Positions 36,742 to 45,305 of a DNA stretch of 64,000 nt are shown in pieces. A program made the translations under genes and the position numbers. This DNA is from Magnetococcales bacterium (GTDB lineage: Bacteria > Pseudomonadota > Magnetococcia > Magnetococcales > Magnetaquicoccaceae): contig JADGAZ010000001.1 in NCBI GenBank assembly GCA_015231755.1, positions 62,001 to 126,000 of the forward strand, read 5' to 3'. The notes under the pieces are model-generated. The model made no database searches. It saw nothing but the letters and a program-made list of their open reading frames with translations, and had not been told where the DNA came from. Position 1 is the stretch's first letter; every line of letters begins with the position of its first letter.

Positions 36742-38142
36742 ATGGGTGACATGGTTAACGAAGAGAAGTTGTCTTCCCAGGAATTTGGCAAGAAAAGAAA
36801 CCACCGTCTGGTCGAAACCATCGACCGTTTGTTGCACATGAAGGCCACGGCCAATTTGCAAAAATTGTTGATGCGGATCATTCCGGCGGATCTGGCCAAG
36901 GTGATGGAGAGTTTCCCCGGGGATGAGGCCCGTGAGATTTTCATGAGCATCCCGGATGTTCTGCACGCGGCCCTGGTGTTGAAGGAGGTGCCGGTCTTTT
37001 TGCAGCAGACCATCCTGTCGGAGAGTCCGCCCACCGATGTGCTGCCCATTCTGGAAAAGCTGGCACCGGATACCCGTGCGGACTTGATCGCCCTGCTGGA
37101 GCCGGAGTTGGCCTCCCGCTATCTGGGCAAGATGGATATCCAGATCCAGCGGGACTTGAAAAGCCTGATGCAATATGCCCCGGACACCGCCGGTGGTTTG
37201 ATGACCTCCCAGTTTTTCGCCCTGCCCGAGGCGACCACCGTGGCCGAGGCCATCGAGTCGGTGCGTGGTCTGGCGGCCTATGAGATGGTGTTTTATCTGT
37301 ATGTGGTGGATGCGGATGGCCGTCTTACCGGGGTCAGTTCCTTGCGCCAGTTGCTGTTGGCCAATCCGGACTCCACCTTGGAACGGATGATGAACAAAAA
37401 GGTGGTCAAGGTGCGGGCCGATGCGCCCCAATCCGAAGTGGCCGATGTGGTGGGACGTTACCGTCTGCTGGCCGTACCGGTGGTGGATGACTCCGGCATT
37501 GTGCTGGGATTGGTCACGGTCGATGATGTCATGGACGTGATGGAGCAGGAGACTACCGACGAACTGCTCAAGGTGGCGGGTACCAGTTCCTCGGAGATCG
37601 ATGTCCTTTCGCCCTGGAAAATTTTTCGCATCCGTCTGCCTTGGATGATGGCCTCGTTCGCCGGCGGCCTGATGTGCAGCCTGATCGTCAATTATTTTGA
37701 CCACGATCTCACCCGCGCCTTGATCCTGACCGCCTTTTTGCCATTGATCCTGGGGTTGTCCGGCACCTTCGGCACCGTGATCGCCACCGTGGTCTCCCGT
37801 ACCCTCTCTGCGGATGTGCTGTCGGCGGGTCAATATTTCGTTCTGGTGTGGCGCGAAGTGCGCACCGCCGTGATGATGGGGGGGTTGTACGGGGCTTTGG
37901 CCGGGGTGGTCTCCTGGGTGGCTTTTCAGGACCATGTGCTGACGCGGACCGTGGGATCGAGCATTCTGGTGAACATGGTCCTCGCGGCCCTGATCGCCAC
38001 CGGTCTGCCTGGCATCTTCCGACGTTTTGGTGTGGATCCTTCCAAGGCCCAGGGGCCGATTGTGGTCATGGTGCTGGATGCGGTGGGGGTGACAGCCTAC
38101 TTTTTCATCGCCACCCTTTTTCAGCAACAGGTGGGAGGCTGA
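36742..38142 (+). CDS. MgtE-like protein, copy 3, divergent pore motif
   Basis: 466 aa; a second ATG at 36751, with AGGGG nine bases upstream, may be the real start. N-domain, CBS pair (QYAPDTAGGLMTSQFFALPE... to ...VTVDDVMDVMEQ) and membrane domain are all present, and the last-helix aspartate remains (GVDPSKAQGPIVVMVLDAVG). The GNxGxQ motif is lost: the third membrane segment reads GLSGTFGTVIATVVSRTLSAD. Since that motif lines the pore in MgtE, this copy may conduct differently or be a regulatory subunit. It is followed by the ZntB-like gene six bases later. Confidence 0.85.
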   Translation: MGDMVNEEKLSSQEFGKKRNHRLVETIDRLLHMKATANLQKLLMRIIPADLAKVMESFPGDEAREIFMSIPDVLHAALVLKEVPVFLQQTILSESPPTDVLPILEKLAPDTRADLIALLEPELASRYLGKMDIQIQRDLKSLMQYAPDTAGGLMTSQFFALPEATTVAEAIESVRGLAAYEMVFYLYVVDADGRLTGVSSLRQLLLANPDSTLERMMNKKVVKVRADAPQSEVADVVGRYRLLAVPVVDDSGIVLGLVTVDDVMDVMEQETTDELLKVAGTSSSEIDVLSPWKIFRIRLPWMMASFAGGLMCSLIVNYFDHDLTRALILTAFLPLILGLSGTFGTVIATVVSRTLSADVLSAGQYFVLVWREVRTAVMMGGLYGALAGVVSWVAFQDHVLTRTVGSSILVNMVLAALIATGLPGIFRRFGVDPSKAQGPIVVMVLDAVGVTAYFFIATLFQQQVGG

Positions 38143-38148
38143 TCGATC

Positions 38149-39168
38149 ATGGTTGCCGCATATCCTGTCATTCATGCCTGGCGGTTTGATGGTGTCGGGG
38201 GGGGCAAGCCCCTGACATGGTCGGAGATTCAGGCCTCCAACGTCACCAAACTGCAACCGTTCTGGCTGTATCTCAACCGCAACTCCGATACCGCCACCCA
38301 CTGGATCCAGGGTCGCTCCGGGGTGGAGCACAGTGCCGTCAAGGCGTTGATGGCCAGCGAAACCAGACCCCGTTGTTCCCGGTTCAACGATGGCGCGGTC
38401 TTGTTGTTGCGCAGCGTCAACGAAAACGAAGGACACGATTTCCACGACATGGTGGCGTTGCGCCTGTGGGTGGATGCCACGGGGGTGGTGAGCCTGCGTG
38501 GACGGCGCATGTATTTTGTCGAAGAGGTCTATCACGCCCTGGAAAACGGTAACGGCCCCAAAACCCCGGCGGAACTGCTGGTGACCTTCCTGGAACGGCT
38601 GACCGCCCGCATGGAACCGATTCTGGAACATATGCGCTCCCAGATCGAGGAGTTGGAGGCTTATACCCTCACCGAGCGGGATCCCTACGAGGCCCGCCGC
38701 GACGGACCCCGGATCCGTCAGCAACTGGGGCGTTTGCGGGTGGCGGCGGTGGCCATGCGTCGTTATCTGTCGCCGCAAAAAGAGGCCATCACTCGGCTGA
38801 TGAGCGAAGAGTTTCCCTGGATGGGGCCGGAATACAAACCCCGTCTTCACGAGGTGATCAACGAAACCACCCGTCACATGGAAGACCTGGACGAAATTCG
38901 CGATACCGCCGGGATCATTCAAGACTCGGTGGCCAACGTGGTCAACGAAGGTTTGAATGACCTGTTGTTCAAATTGACCATGATGTCGGCCTTTTTCATG
39001 CCCCTGTCGTTTGTGGTGGGGTGGTTTGGCAGCAATGTCAGCGGGTTGTATCTCAACACGGACAGCGCCTGGTTTCCCACCGAGCATGGATTCACCATGG
39101 AAGGAATCATTCTGGTGGTGATCGGCGTGATCGAGGTGTGGTTTTTCAAGCGACTCAAGTGGCTGTAG
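38149..39168 (+). CDS. CorA/ZntB-family divalent cation transporter with GSN motif
   Basis: 339 aa from ATG 38149 after GTGGGAGG. N-terminal alpha/beta cytoplasmic domain and long helix (about 200-270), then two C-terminal membrane helices ending in FFKRLKWL, as in ZntB. In CorA proteins the first membrane helix ends with GMN (GIN in some); here it reads VVGWFGSNVSGL, so GSN. GMN is central to Mg2+ passage in CorA, so ion choice may differ. It is the last member of the four-gene metal-transport run. Confidence 0.85.
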   Translation: MVAAYPVIHAWRFDGVGGGKPLTWSEIQASNVTKLQPFWLYLNRNSDTATHWIQGRSGVEHSAVKALMASETRPRCSRFNDGAVLLLRSVNENEGHDFHDMVALRLWVDATGVVSLRGRRMYFVEEVYHALENGNGPKTPAELLVTFLERLTARMEPILEHMRSQIEELEAYTLTERDPYEARRDGPRIRQQLGRLRVAAVAMRRYLSPQKEAITRLMSEEFPWMGPEYKPRLHEVINETTRHMEDLDEIRDTAGIIQDSVANVVNEGLNDLLFKLTMMSAFFMPLSFVVGWFGSNVSGLYLNTDSAWFPTEHGFTMEGIILVVIGVIEVWFFKRLKWL

Positions 39169-39181
39169 CGGAGGTGGGGGG

Positions 39182-39490
39182 ATGAGTGTCTCGGGTGCGG
39201 ATTCCGGCGACAACCCGCAGCGTGGCTTGCCCAGGCGCAAGGCGGTGGCCTTGCGCTATCAACGCAACCAGGACACCGCCCCCCGTGTCACCGCCTCCGG
39301 ACGGGGATTGATCGCCGAAACCATCATGAAAAAAGCCCGGGAGGCGGGCATTCCCCTCATGGAGGATCCGGATCTGGTCAATCTTTTGGGCAAGGTTGCC
39401 GTCGGCGATGCCATTCCGCCCACCCTTTACAAGGCCGTGGCCGAGGTGTTGGCCTACGTCTACCGCATGAACAAAAGCTTCCCGGTTTGA
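39182..39490 (+). CDS. FlhB C-terminal-like (FhlB) type III export switch homologue
   Basis: 102 aa, preceded by GGAGGTGGGG. It matches the cytoplasmic C-terminal domain of FlhB/YscU: KAVALRYQRNQDTAPRVTASGRGLIAETIMKKAREAGIPLMEDPDLVNLL. No membrane helices are present and the NPTH autocleavage motif is missing, as in the stand-alone FhlB or YlqH proteins. These can replace the C-terminal part of FlhB in export switching. It lies 13 bases after the ZntB-like gene, far from flhA and fliK in the window, but in the motility neighbourhood. Confidence 0.8.
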   Translation: MSVSGADSGDNPQRGLPRRKAVALRYQRNQDTAPRVTASGRGLIAETIMKKAREAGIPLMEDPDLVNLLGKVAVGDAIPPTLYKAVAEVLAYVYRMNKSFPV

Positions 39491-39543
39491 ACCGGGCATG
39501 ATAGACTCCCCAGCTTGATACTCATTTATTCGCGGAGGCGTTC

Positions 39544-39924
39544 ATGGCCAAGGAGAAACGGTTCTTTCCAATGGGATGCGACGCGATTTCCGGTGATCTC
39601 ACGGTGCGGCTCGACCAGTTGTATCAGCGTCACGCCTCTTTGGTGGGGCGTCTGGACGAATTGGAACGCACCACCCGCGAACGTCTGGAACACTTTTCCG
39701 CCACGCTTCCCCGACAGCTCGACGAACTGACCATCCGGCAGGAGCGGTTGATGCGCATGGCCGAAGAGCAGGAGGAGGAGAGCAACCGTATTTTCGCCAA
39801 TCAGAACGATCTGCTCCACTCTCTCAACGACACCCTCACCGATATCCATGAGCGCATCCATCAACTGGCCGCACGTCAGGAAGTGCTGATGCGTCGGGTT
39901 GATGTCACGGACGGTTCGGAGTAG
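39544..39924 (+). CDS. hypothetical coiled-coil protein, 126 aa
   Basis: I do not recognise this. A ribosome binding site GCGGAGG lies upstream of ATG 39544. Residues 18-125 are almost all charged or Leu in heptad-like spacing ([45 protein letters not shown]), predicting a long cytosolic coiled coil. It has no membrane segment and no domain hit that I know. It sits between the fhlB-like gene and glnS. Confidence 0.65.
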   Translation: MAKEKRFFPMGCDAISGDLTVRLDQLYQRHASLVGRLDELERTTRERLEHFSATLPRQLDELTIRQERLMRMAEEQEEESNRIFANQNDLLHSLNDTLTDIHERIHQLAARQEVLMRRVDVTDGSE

Positions 39925-39997
39925 GATTGAAAGTTGCAAAGATTTTGGCACTGGTTTTACTCCTGGATCCCTTTTGACGCGCTGGTACTCCGAAATC

Positions 39998-41692
39998 ATG
40001 ACCGAATCGACCCAACCCGCAGACTTCATTCGCGACATCATCGCCCACGACCTGGCAACCCGGGTCAACGACGGACGCCTTCAGACCCGTTTTCCACCCG
40101 AACCCAATGGCTATTTGCACATTGGCCATGCCAAGTCCATTTGTCTGAATTTTGGCGTGGCGGCGGAGAATCCGGGAGGGAAATGCAATCTGCGTTTCGA
40201 TGACACCAATCCGGAAAAAGAGGATGTGGAGTATGTGGACTCCATCCAGGAGGATGTGCGCTGGTTGGGATTCGACTGGGAGGAGCGCAAGTTCTACGCT
40301 TCCGATTATTTCGAGCCGCTTTATCAGTTTGCCGAGGAGTTGATCCTCAAGGGCAAGGCGTATGTCTGCGACCTGTCCGCCAACGACATGCGGGAATACC
40401 GGGGCACTCTGACCGAACCGGGGCGGGAGAGTCCTTTTCGGGACCGGTCGGTGGCAGAGAATCTGGATCTGTTCCGGCGCATGCGTGCCGGGGAATTTCC
40501 GGATGGCGCCCGGGTGCTGCGCGCCCGGATCGACATGGCCTCTCCCAACATGAACATGCGGGATCCCGCCTTGTATCGGATCCGTCGGGTGGAACATCAC
40601 CGTACCGGCATGGCTTGGCTGATCTATCCCACCTATGACTATGCCCACGGGATTTCCGACGCTTTGGAGTGTGTCACCCACTCCTTGTGTACCTTGGAGT
40701 TCGAGGATCATCGACCGCTGTACGACTGGATCCTGGACCAGTTGGATCTGCCCTGTCGGCCACGTCAGATTGAGTTTTCCCGTCTGTCGTTGGAATACAC
40801 GGTGATGAGCAAGCGCAAGCTGAACGCTTTGGTCCAATCCGGGGTGGTGTCCGGCTGGGACGATCCCCGCATGCCCACCATTTCCGGGCTGCGGCGTCGG
40901 GGTTACACCCCGGAGGCGATTCGGGAGTTTTGTCGCTGTATCGGCATTTCCAAGTCTCCGAACCGGGTGGAACACGCCCTGTTGGAAAACTGTCTGCGCA
41001 GCGATCTGGAAACCCGTTCCCCCCGGACCATGGCGGTGCTGCGTCCCTTGAAGGTGGTGATCGACTCTTTGCCCGAAGGTTATGAAGAGGCTTTGACGGT
41101 CCCGGTTCATCCCCAGAATGAGGACATGGGGCGGCGGACGATCCATTTCACCCGGGAAATTTTCATCGAACAGGAGGATTTCCGCGAATCCGCCCCCAAG
41201 CAGTACAAACGGTTGGTGGCCGGCGGGGAGGTGCGTTTGCGCAACGCCTATGTGATTCGTTGCCGCGAGGTGGTGAAGGATCCGGTCAGCGGCGAGATTT
41301 GCGAACTGCGTTGTGATCACGATCCCGCCACCCTCAACGCCAATCCCGTGGGACGCAAGGTGCAGGGGGTGATCCATTGGGTCTCCGCCTCCCGTTGCGT
41401 GAGCGGCGAGGTACGGCTTTACGCCCCTTTGTTCACCATGCCCGAACCGGATGGCTTGAAAGGGGAGATCGTGGAACATGTCAATCCCGACTCCATCGAG
41501 GTGTTGACCGGATGTCGGTTTGAACCGGAGTTGGCCGAGGCCGATGGGATTTTGCCCTATCAGTTCGAGCGGTTGGGATATTTCCATCGGGATCGGGATG
41601 CGGTGCCGGGCAGTCCGGTGTTCAATCGCGCCGTGAGTCTGCGTGACGCTTGGTCCAAGATCGAGCAGCGTTCGGTAAAAGCAACCGTTTGA
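39998..41692 (+). CDS. glnS: glutaminyl-tRNA synthetase
   Basis: 564 aa from ATG 39998 ([15 protein letters not shown]), the normal length; the frame extends upstream but not in the family. Class I synthetase that charges tRNA-Gln: [13 protein letters not shown] with the HIGH motif, [10 protein letters not shown], and VMSKRKL (KMSKS-type) followed by C-terminal anticodon-binding beta-barrels. Having GlnS means the direct route is used for Gln-tRNA, typical of gamma/beta-type proteobacteria and scattered others, rather than only GatCAB. A hairpin terminator follows. Confidence 0.96.
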   Translation: MTESTQPADFIRDIIAHDLATRVNDGRLQTRFPPEPNGYLHIGHAKSICLNFGVAAENPGGKCNLRFDDTNPEKEDVEYVDSIQEDVRWLGFDWEERKFYASDYFEPLYQFAEELILKGKAYVCDLSANDMREYRGTLTEPGRESPFRDRSVAENLDLFRRMRAGEFPDGARVLRARIDMASPNMNMRDPALYRIRRVEHHRTGMAWLIYPTYDYAHGISDALECVTHSLCTLEFEDHRPLYDWILDQLDLPCRPRQIEFSRLSLEYTVMSKRKLNALVQSGVVSGWDDPRMPTISGLRRRGYTPEAIREFCRCIGISKSPNRVEHALLENCLRSDLETRSPRTMAVLRPLKVVIDSLPEGYEEALTVPVHPQNEDMGRRTIHFTREIFIEQEDFRESAPKQYKRLVAGGEVRLRNAYVIRCREVVKDPVSGEICELRCDHDPATLNANPVGRKVQGVIHWVSASRCVSGEVRLYAPLFTMPEPDGLKGEIVEHVNPDSIEVLTGCRFEPELAEADGILPYQFERLGYFHRDRDAVPGSPVFNRAVSLRDAWSKIEQRSVKATV

Positions 41693-42016
41693 GCCGGAGG
41701 AGGTTACCCCTGCCATCCGCGCTGTAGCCTTTGTTTGCAGAAGGTCACGCCTTGTTTCTCCCCCACCCGGGAATCTTTTCTGATTTTTCGGGTGGGGCGT
41801 TTTCCGCCGCTCCACTTTCCGCTTTTCCATTTCCGCCTCGTTGAGTTCACGTGTTTCCGGTTCAGTTTCAGTTTCATATGGCCTGTATTGTGCAAGATAC
41901 CCCTTCGTCACAGTCGTGAATCCGGGTTGACCTGTGTTGGCAATCGGGATCATGCAGGCGGATTGACGAGGTTTGTCGGTTTTTTGACATTTTGAACAGG
42001 CTCTGGGGTAAGGACA
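41693..42016 (+). other. 324-base intergenic region between glnS and motA
   Basis: The first third holds the glnS terminator. The rest is AT-richer with short direct repeats (TTCAGTTTCAGTTTCAT at 41860-41878). A TTGACG-type element near 41964 and a good ribosome binding site (GGTAAGGAC) sit before motA. A sigma54-like GG...GC pair near 41938 has the wrong spacing (N13). I see no RNA gene. Confidence 0.4.
41761..41803 (+). terminator. terminator after glnS
   Basis: A perfect 9-bp stem CCCCACCCG (41761-41769) with its complement at 41789-41797 and a 19-base T-rich loop, followed by CGTTTTCC. The loop is larger and the T-run shorter than in ideal intrinsic terminators. Confidence 0.5.
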
Positions 42017-42772
42017 ATGAAACTTGACATTTCGACCGTCATTGGCATGTTGATCGGAGCATTGATCATTATCGGCTTGATGGGGCACAATATCGGTTTG
42101 TTCTGGAGTATGCATGCGACCATTGTCGTTATTGGTGGCCTGATTGCGAGTACATTCATCAAGTTCAATATCGAAGATATCATGAATACCGCGGGTATCC
42201 TTTCCAAGTTGTTCAAGGTGCCCAAGGAACATCCCAAAGAGATCATCGAGCAGATTGTCAACTGCTCCAATATTGCCCGCAAGGAGGGGATCCTGGCCCT
42301 GGAAAAGGTGCAGATTCACAATCCGGTGTTGAAAACCGCCATCACCTTTTGCGTCGATGGGGTGGATCCGGTCTATCTGCGGGAGATGATGACCAAAGAG
42401 CTGGAATACATGCAGATTCGTCACCACGTGGGGGTGGTGATGTTTGAAAGTATGGGTGAGGCCGGACCGGCCATGGGTATGGTGGGTACGTTGGTGGGTA
42501 TGGTGGAGTTGCTGTCCAACTTGAGCAACCCGGACGCTATCGGACCTTCGATGGCCACGGCCCTCCTCGCCACCATGTACGGCGCCATCGTCGCCAACCT
42601 GATCGTGATTCCGTTCGGCATCAAGCTGCATCATTACAGTACCCATGAGGGGGTCATTTACGAGTTGGTCATGGATGGCGTGCAGGGGATTCAACGTGGC
42701 GTCAATCCCCGGATCCTGGAAAAGTCCCTGATTTCGGCTCTTTCCCGCAAGCACCGCGAGATGATGGTCTGA
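42017..42772 (+). CDS. motA: flagellar motor stator protein, MotA/PomA-like
   Basis: 251 aa with four membrane helices: pairs at about residues 5-45 and 150-205. Seen: SMHATIVVIGGLIASTFIKF, the cytoplasmic loop, and AMGMVGTLVGMVELLSNLSNP...AIGPSMATALLATMYGAIVANLIVIPFGIKL, the conserved region next to the ion channel. The length matches the PomA/MotP (short) type rather than the 295-aa E. coli MotA. It forms a 5:2 complex with the B subunit encoded 32 bases downstream. Whether H+ or Na+ is used cannot be told. Confidence 0.9.
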   Translation: MKLDISTVIGMLIGALIIIGLMGHNIGLFWSMHATIVVIGGLIASTFIKFNIEDIMNTAGILSKLFKVPKEHPKEIIEQIVNCSNIARKEGILALEKVQIHNPVLKTAITFCVDGVDPVYLREMMTKELEYMQIRHHVGVVMFESMGEAGPAMGMVGTLVGMVELLSNLSNPDAIGPSMATALLATMYGAIVANLIVIPFGIKLHHYSTHEGVIYELVMDGVQGIQRGVNPRILEKSLISALSRKHREMMV

Positions 42773-42804
42773 CGGACCTCTCCAGATTATAAGGATGCCG
42801 GACC

Positions 42805-43533
42805 ATGGCCAAAAAATGCCCCACATGCAAAAAAGGAACACCGCTCTGGTTCATCTCCTGGGCGGATATGGCCACGCTGTTGCTGTGTTTGTTCGTGATT
42901 CTGTTTTCCATGTCCACGGTGAACGCCACCAAGTTCAAGAAACTCCAAGGCACCATGCGTCACGCCTTTGGCTTGAACAGTTCGGAGCAGGTCAATCCGG
43001 TGGGTGGCGACAGTCTGGTCAGTGTGGACTTTCAGCAGGAGATCAAGCTGGTGCAGTTGGTCGAGAAGCTGGAGTTGATGGTCAACAACTTGGTGGACAA
43101 TGGCGAGGCGGAACTGCGGGAGAGCGAATCGGGCATCTTCCTGAAACTGGCCAAAAAGAGCCTGTTCAAACCCAAGACCCTGGAAATCCATCCGGACGCC
43201 AAGTTGAAGTTGAGTCAGATTGCCAACATGTTGCAAAGTTTGCGCAATGAAATCCAGGTGACCGGCTTTCCCGACCCCGCACCGCCCCCGCCTCTGGCGG
43301 GTCTGTTGAATCCCTGGGCCGCCGGCATGGTGGAAGCCCAGGCGGTGGCTGAATATCTGATCGGTGAAGGGGGTATCGACCCCAGACGGGTCCGGGTGGT
43401 TTCGCCGGCCAAGAAACTGGGTGAGGTGCCGGGGGAACGGCATGACGCCTCCCATTATCTGGTGGAAATCGGAGTGATGCGGACTTCCGAGGTGCGGGGA
43501 GCGGGTGACGCGTCGGCTCCGGGTGACAACTGA
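42805..43533 (+). CDS. motB: flagellar motor stator protein, MotB/PomB-like, with divergent PG-binding domain
   Basis: 242 aa. The N-terminus CPTCKKGTPLWFISWADMATLLLCLFVILFS carries the ion-binding Asp21 at the start of the single membrane helix and resembles PomB. The OmpA-like C-terminal domain is degenerate: the canonical GHTD is GFPD followed by PAPPPP, the helix Arg of the SxxRAxxV segment is missing (GMVEAQAVAEYL), and the NRRVEI block reads SHYLVEI. The aspartate is kept but the arginine that binds diaminopimelate in OmpA/Pal/MotB is not visible. Two extra cysteines (5 and 8) lie before the helix. Confidence 0.85.
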   Translation: MAKKCPTCKKGTPLWFISWADMATLLLCLFVILFSMSTVNATKFKKLQGTMRHAFGLNSSEQVNPVGGDSLVSVDFQQEIKLVQLVEKLELMVNNLVDNGEAELRESESGIFLKLAKKSLFKPKTLEIHPDAKLKLSQIANMLQSLRNEIQVTGFPDPAPPPPLAGLLNPWAAGMVEAQAVAEYLIGEGGIDPRRVRVVSPAKKLGEVPGERHDASHYLVEIGVMRTSEVRGAGDASAPGDN

Positions 43534-43551
43534 TCTCCTTGATAGGGGTGC

Positions 43552-43965
43552 ATGAGAATGGCTGAACAGGTGCCGGTCCACAAGGAACGGAAAAATCGAC
43601 GCAAAACAGCGTACAATCCGGCAAGCAATCCGCTGTTGTGGTGCAAGTGGGTGGGCTATTTGTTCTGGTCCATGGCCATGTATTTCGCCCAGTTGGCCAA
43701 GCCACCGGATGAGTCGTTCTTTCATCGGCTCATGGAGATGGGGGTAGCCAAACACTGGAATCGGGACTTGATGACCCTGAGCTGGTTCTTCATGTGGCTG
43801 ACGGTGCTGGTGGCCCTGGGCGGTCTGCTGCTCAATGGCATGCGGTTGCGGCGCCGGGATGATCGGATGAGTGTTGGTTTGATGATTCTGGTGGTGTTGA
43901 CCCTGTTTGCCATGGCCAGACTCCCATCCGGCAATCCCATCGGGGTGTTTCTGTCGCATCTGTGA
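43552..43965 (+). CDS. hypothetical membrane protein downstream of motAB
   Basis: 137 aa, not recognised. A basic N-terminus (KERKNRRKTAYNP) precedes hydrophobic segments at about residues 30-47, 73-95 and 106-122, so three membrane helices are likely. GTG-free start at ATG 43552 or 43558 with AGGGG upstream. It follows motB by 18 bases on the same strand, with no gap for a promoter, so it is probably co-expressed with the stator and may act in the motor or in membrane anchoring. No known domain is apparent. Confidence 0.7.
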   Translation: MRMAEQVPVHKERKNRRKTAYNPASNPLLWCKWVGYLFWSMAMYFAQLAKPPDESFFHRLMEMGVAKHWNRDLMTLSWFFMWLTVLVALGGLLLNGMRLRRRDDRMSVGLMILVVLTLFAMARLPSGNPIGVFLSHL

Positions 43966-44014
43966 TGGTTGGATTGATTCTTGCTTGAAGGCAGGTCAAG
44001 CGTCAAGCAGGAAG

Positions 44015-44056
44015 GATTTTCGGTTCAGGGTTTGGGGTGGCCCTGGACCGAAAATC
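44015..44056 (+). terminator. 16-bp inverted repeat between the motAB operon and a small membrane protein gene
   Basis: GATTTTCGGTTCAGGG (44015-44030) and its complement (44041-44056) pair over 16 positions with one G-U, loop of ten. No T-run follows on either strand, so it could be a rho-independent-like end of the motAB transcript, an RNA stabiliser, or a leader structure of the 49-aa gene that starts 45 bases later. Confidence 0.4.
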
Positions 44057-44101
44057 ATCTCTACACAAGGAAACCGATCACCCTTTCGCACGGGAGGAGC
44101 C

Positions 44102-44251
44102 ATGCAGGACATGCGTACCGGTCAAAAATTGGAGGAGGGTTCCAAGTTCACGGTTAAGGTTCTCAACGCCCTGTATGTGGGGGGAGCCTATGGTTTGATT
44201 GGGATGGCCGTGGTTCAGGTCATGATTCTGGTCTCCTGGATTCGGCATTAG
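44102..44251 (+). CDS. small single-span membrane protein, 49 aa
   Basis: ATG 44102 has a strong ribosome binding site, GGGAGGAG. The product is MQDMRTGQKLEEGSKFTVKV followed by a hydrophobic helix of about 25 residues and a short basic end (WIRH). It is not recognised. The ideal ribosome binding site and clear topology argue for a real microprotein. It lies five bases from the convergent panE stop, with a large hairpin upstream. Confidence 0.6.
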   Translation: MQDMRTGQKLEEGSKFTVKVLNALYVGGAYGLIGMAVVQVMILVSWIRH

Positions 44252-44255
44252 AGGG

Positions 44256-45272
44256 TTAAGAGTGCTCGTTCGGGCACTGGTTCCGGCTTGATTCCCCGTT
44301 TTTTCTTTCCAGCAGTTTCAGTAAGATAAAGATGTTTTCCAACAGTGGCATCGTCGATCCGACCGAGTGCGCGGCTTTTATGGCCGCGCCAAGGATCGCG
44401 TCGAGTTCCATCCGTCGGCCTGCCATATGGTCTTGCGCCATGGTGGTGTGATAGGGCGCCACGGAACGGGTGGCCGCCAGATGATCATCGATCAGGGTAT
44501 CCGGCAAGGGGTGGCCCAGGGCTCTGGCAACCCCGATCACCTCTTGCATGAGGGTGCGGATCAGTTTTTCCCCTTCGGGCAGGGCGAGCATGGCGTGGGT
44601 GGTGATATCCCCGGCCAATACCGACACCGGATTGAACGCCGCGTTCCAGACCAGTTTGGTCCAGCGCGCCCTGGCCGGGGAGTCGGTGACTTGACAGGGG
44701 ACTCCCCCGGCCTGGAACAACGATTCTAGACGCCGCACCGCCGGAGAGATCCCTTCGGGATGACGCCCCAGGGTGATCTTGCCGTGACACAGATGTTGAA
44801 TGTGTCCGGGAGTCGTGCGTTGCAGGCAGACAAAGGCCAGACCCGCGATGATTTCATGGTTCGGGAAGGCTTGCTGGACCGGCTCTTCGGCCCCCAGGCC
44901 GTTTTGTACCATGATGATGACGGTATTGGGTCCCACAGCCGGACGGATGATCTCCGCCACCGGCTGACCGGGCAGCGCCTTCATGGCCACCAGCAGAAAA
45001 TCCGGAGTGTCGCAGGCTTCGACCCGGTTGGTGACCCGGTAGGGGCGAAACAAAAACGATCCATTCAGACTGTCGATGTGGATACCGTGTTGTCTGACGG
45101 TGTCAAAATCGGAACGGTGTACCGTGGTGACCTGCGCTCCGGCCCTGGCCAGGGCGGCCCCGTAGAATCCCCCCACCGCCCCGGTGCCCACGATCAGCAC
45201 CGTGGGGGGGGATGGGGGATCTTGAGACTTTTCTGGATGTTTGTCGCCGGGGGGTGTATCGTGCTGTTTCAT
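44256..45272 (-). CDS. 2-dehydropantoate 2-reductase (ketopantoate reductase family)
   Basis: 338 aa from ATG 45272 with AAGGA upstream; the TTG at 45278 is less likely. N-terminal Rossmann fold with TVLIVGTGAVGGFYGAALARAG near residue 25, MVQNGLGAEE in the middle and the catalytic-lysine block ARARWTKLVWNAAFNPVSVLAGD in the C-terminal ApbA/PanE domain. PanE reduces ketopantoate to pantoate with NADPH in CoA synthesis. Paralogues with other 2-keto substrates exist, so I give no symbol. Confidence 0.88.
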   Translation of the reverse strand: MKQHDTPPGDKHPEKSQDPPSPPTVLIVGTGAVGGFYGAALARAGAQVTTVHRSDFDTVRQHGIHIDSLNGSFLFRPYRVTNRVEACDTPDFLLVAMKALPGQPVAEIIRPAVGPNTVIIMVQNGLGAEEPVQQAFPNHEIIAGLAFVCLQRTTPGHIQHLCHGKITLGRHPEGISPAVRRLESLFQAGGVPCQVTDSPARARWTKLVWNAAFNPVSVLAGDITTHAMLALPEGEKLIRTLMQEVIGVARALGHPLPDTLIDDHLAATRSVAPYHTTMAQDHMAGRRMELDAILGAAIKAAHSVGSTMPLLENIFILLKLLERKNGESSRNQCPNEHS

Positions 45273-45305
45273 GTCCAATCCTTTTTTATGGGGGAGTCAA
45301 CCAGG

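Noticed and set aside
36715-39240. 841-codon antisense open frame over mgtE copy 3 and the ZntB-like gene
   Set aside because: It spans two clear genes on the other strand and has no recognisable domain.
41935-41960. Sigma54 promoter before motA
   Set aside because: The GG and GC are separated by 13 bases, not the required ten.
39905-42841. 978-codon antisense open frame over glnS and motA
   Set aside because: It covers two conserved genes and an intergenic terminator; composition is that of an antisense frame.
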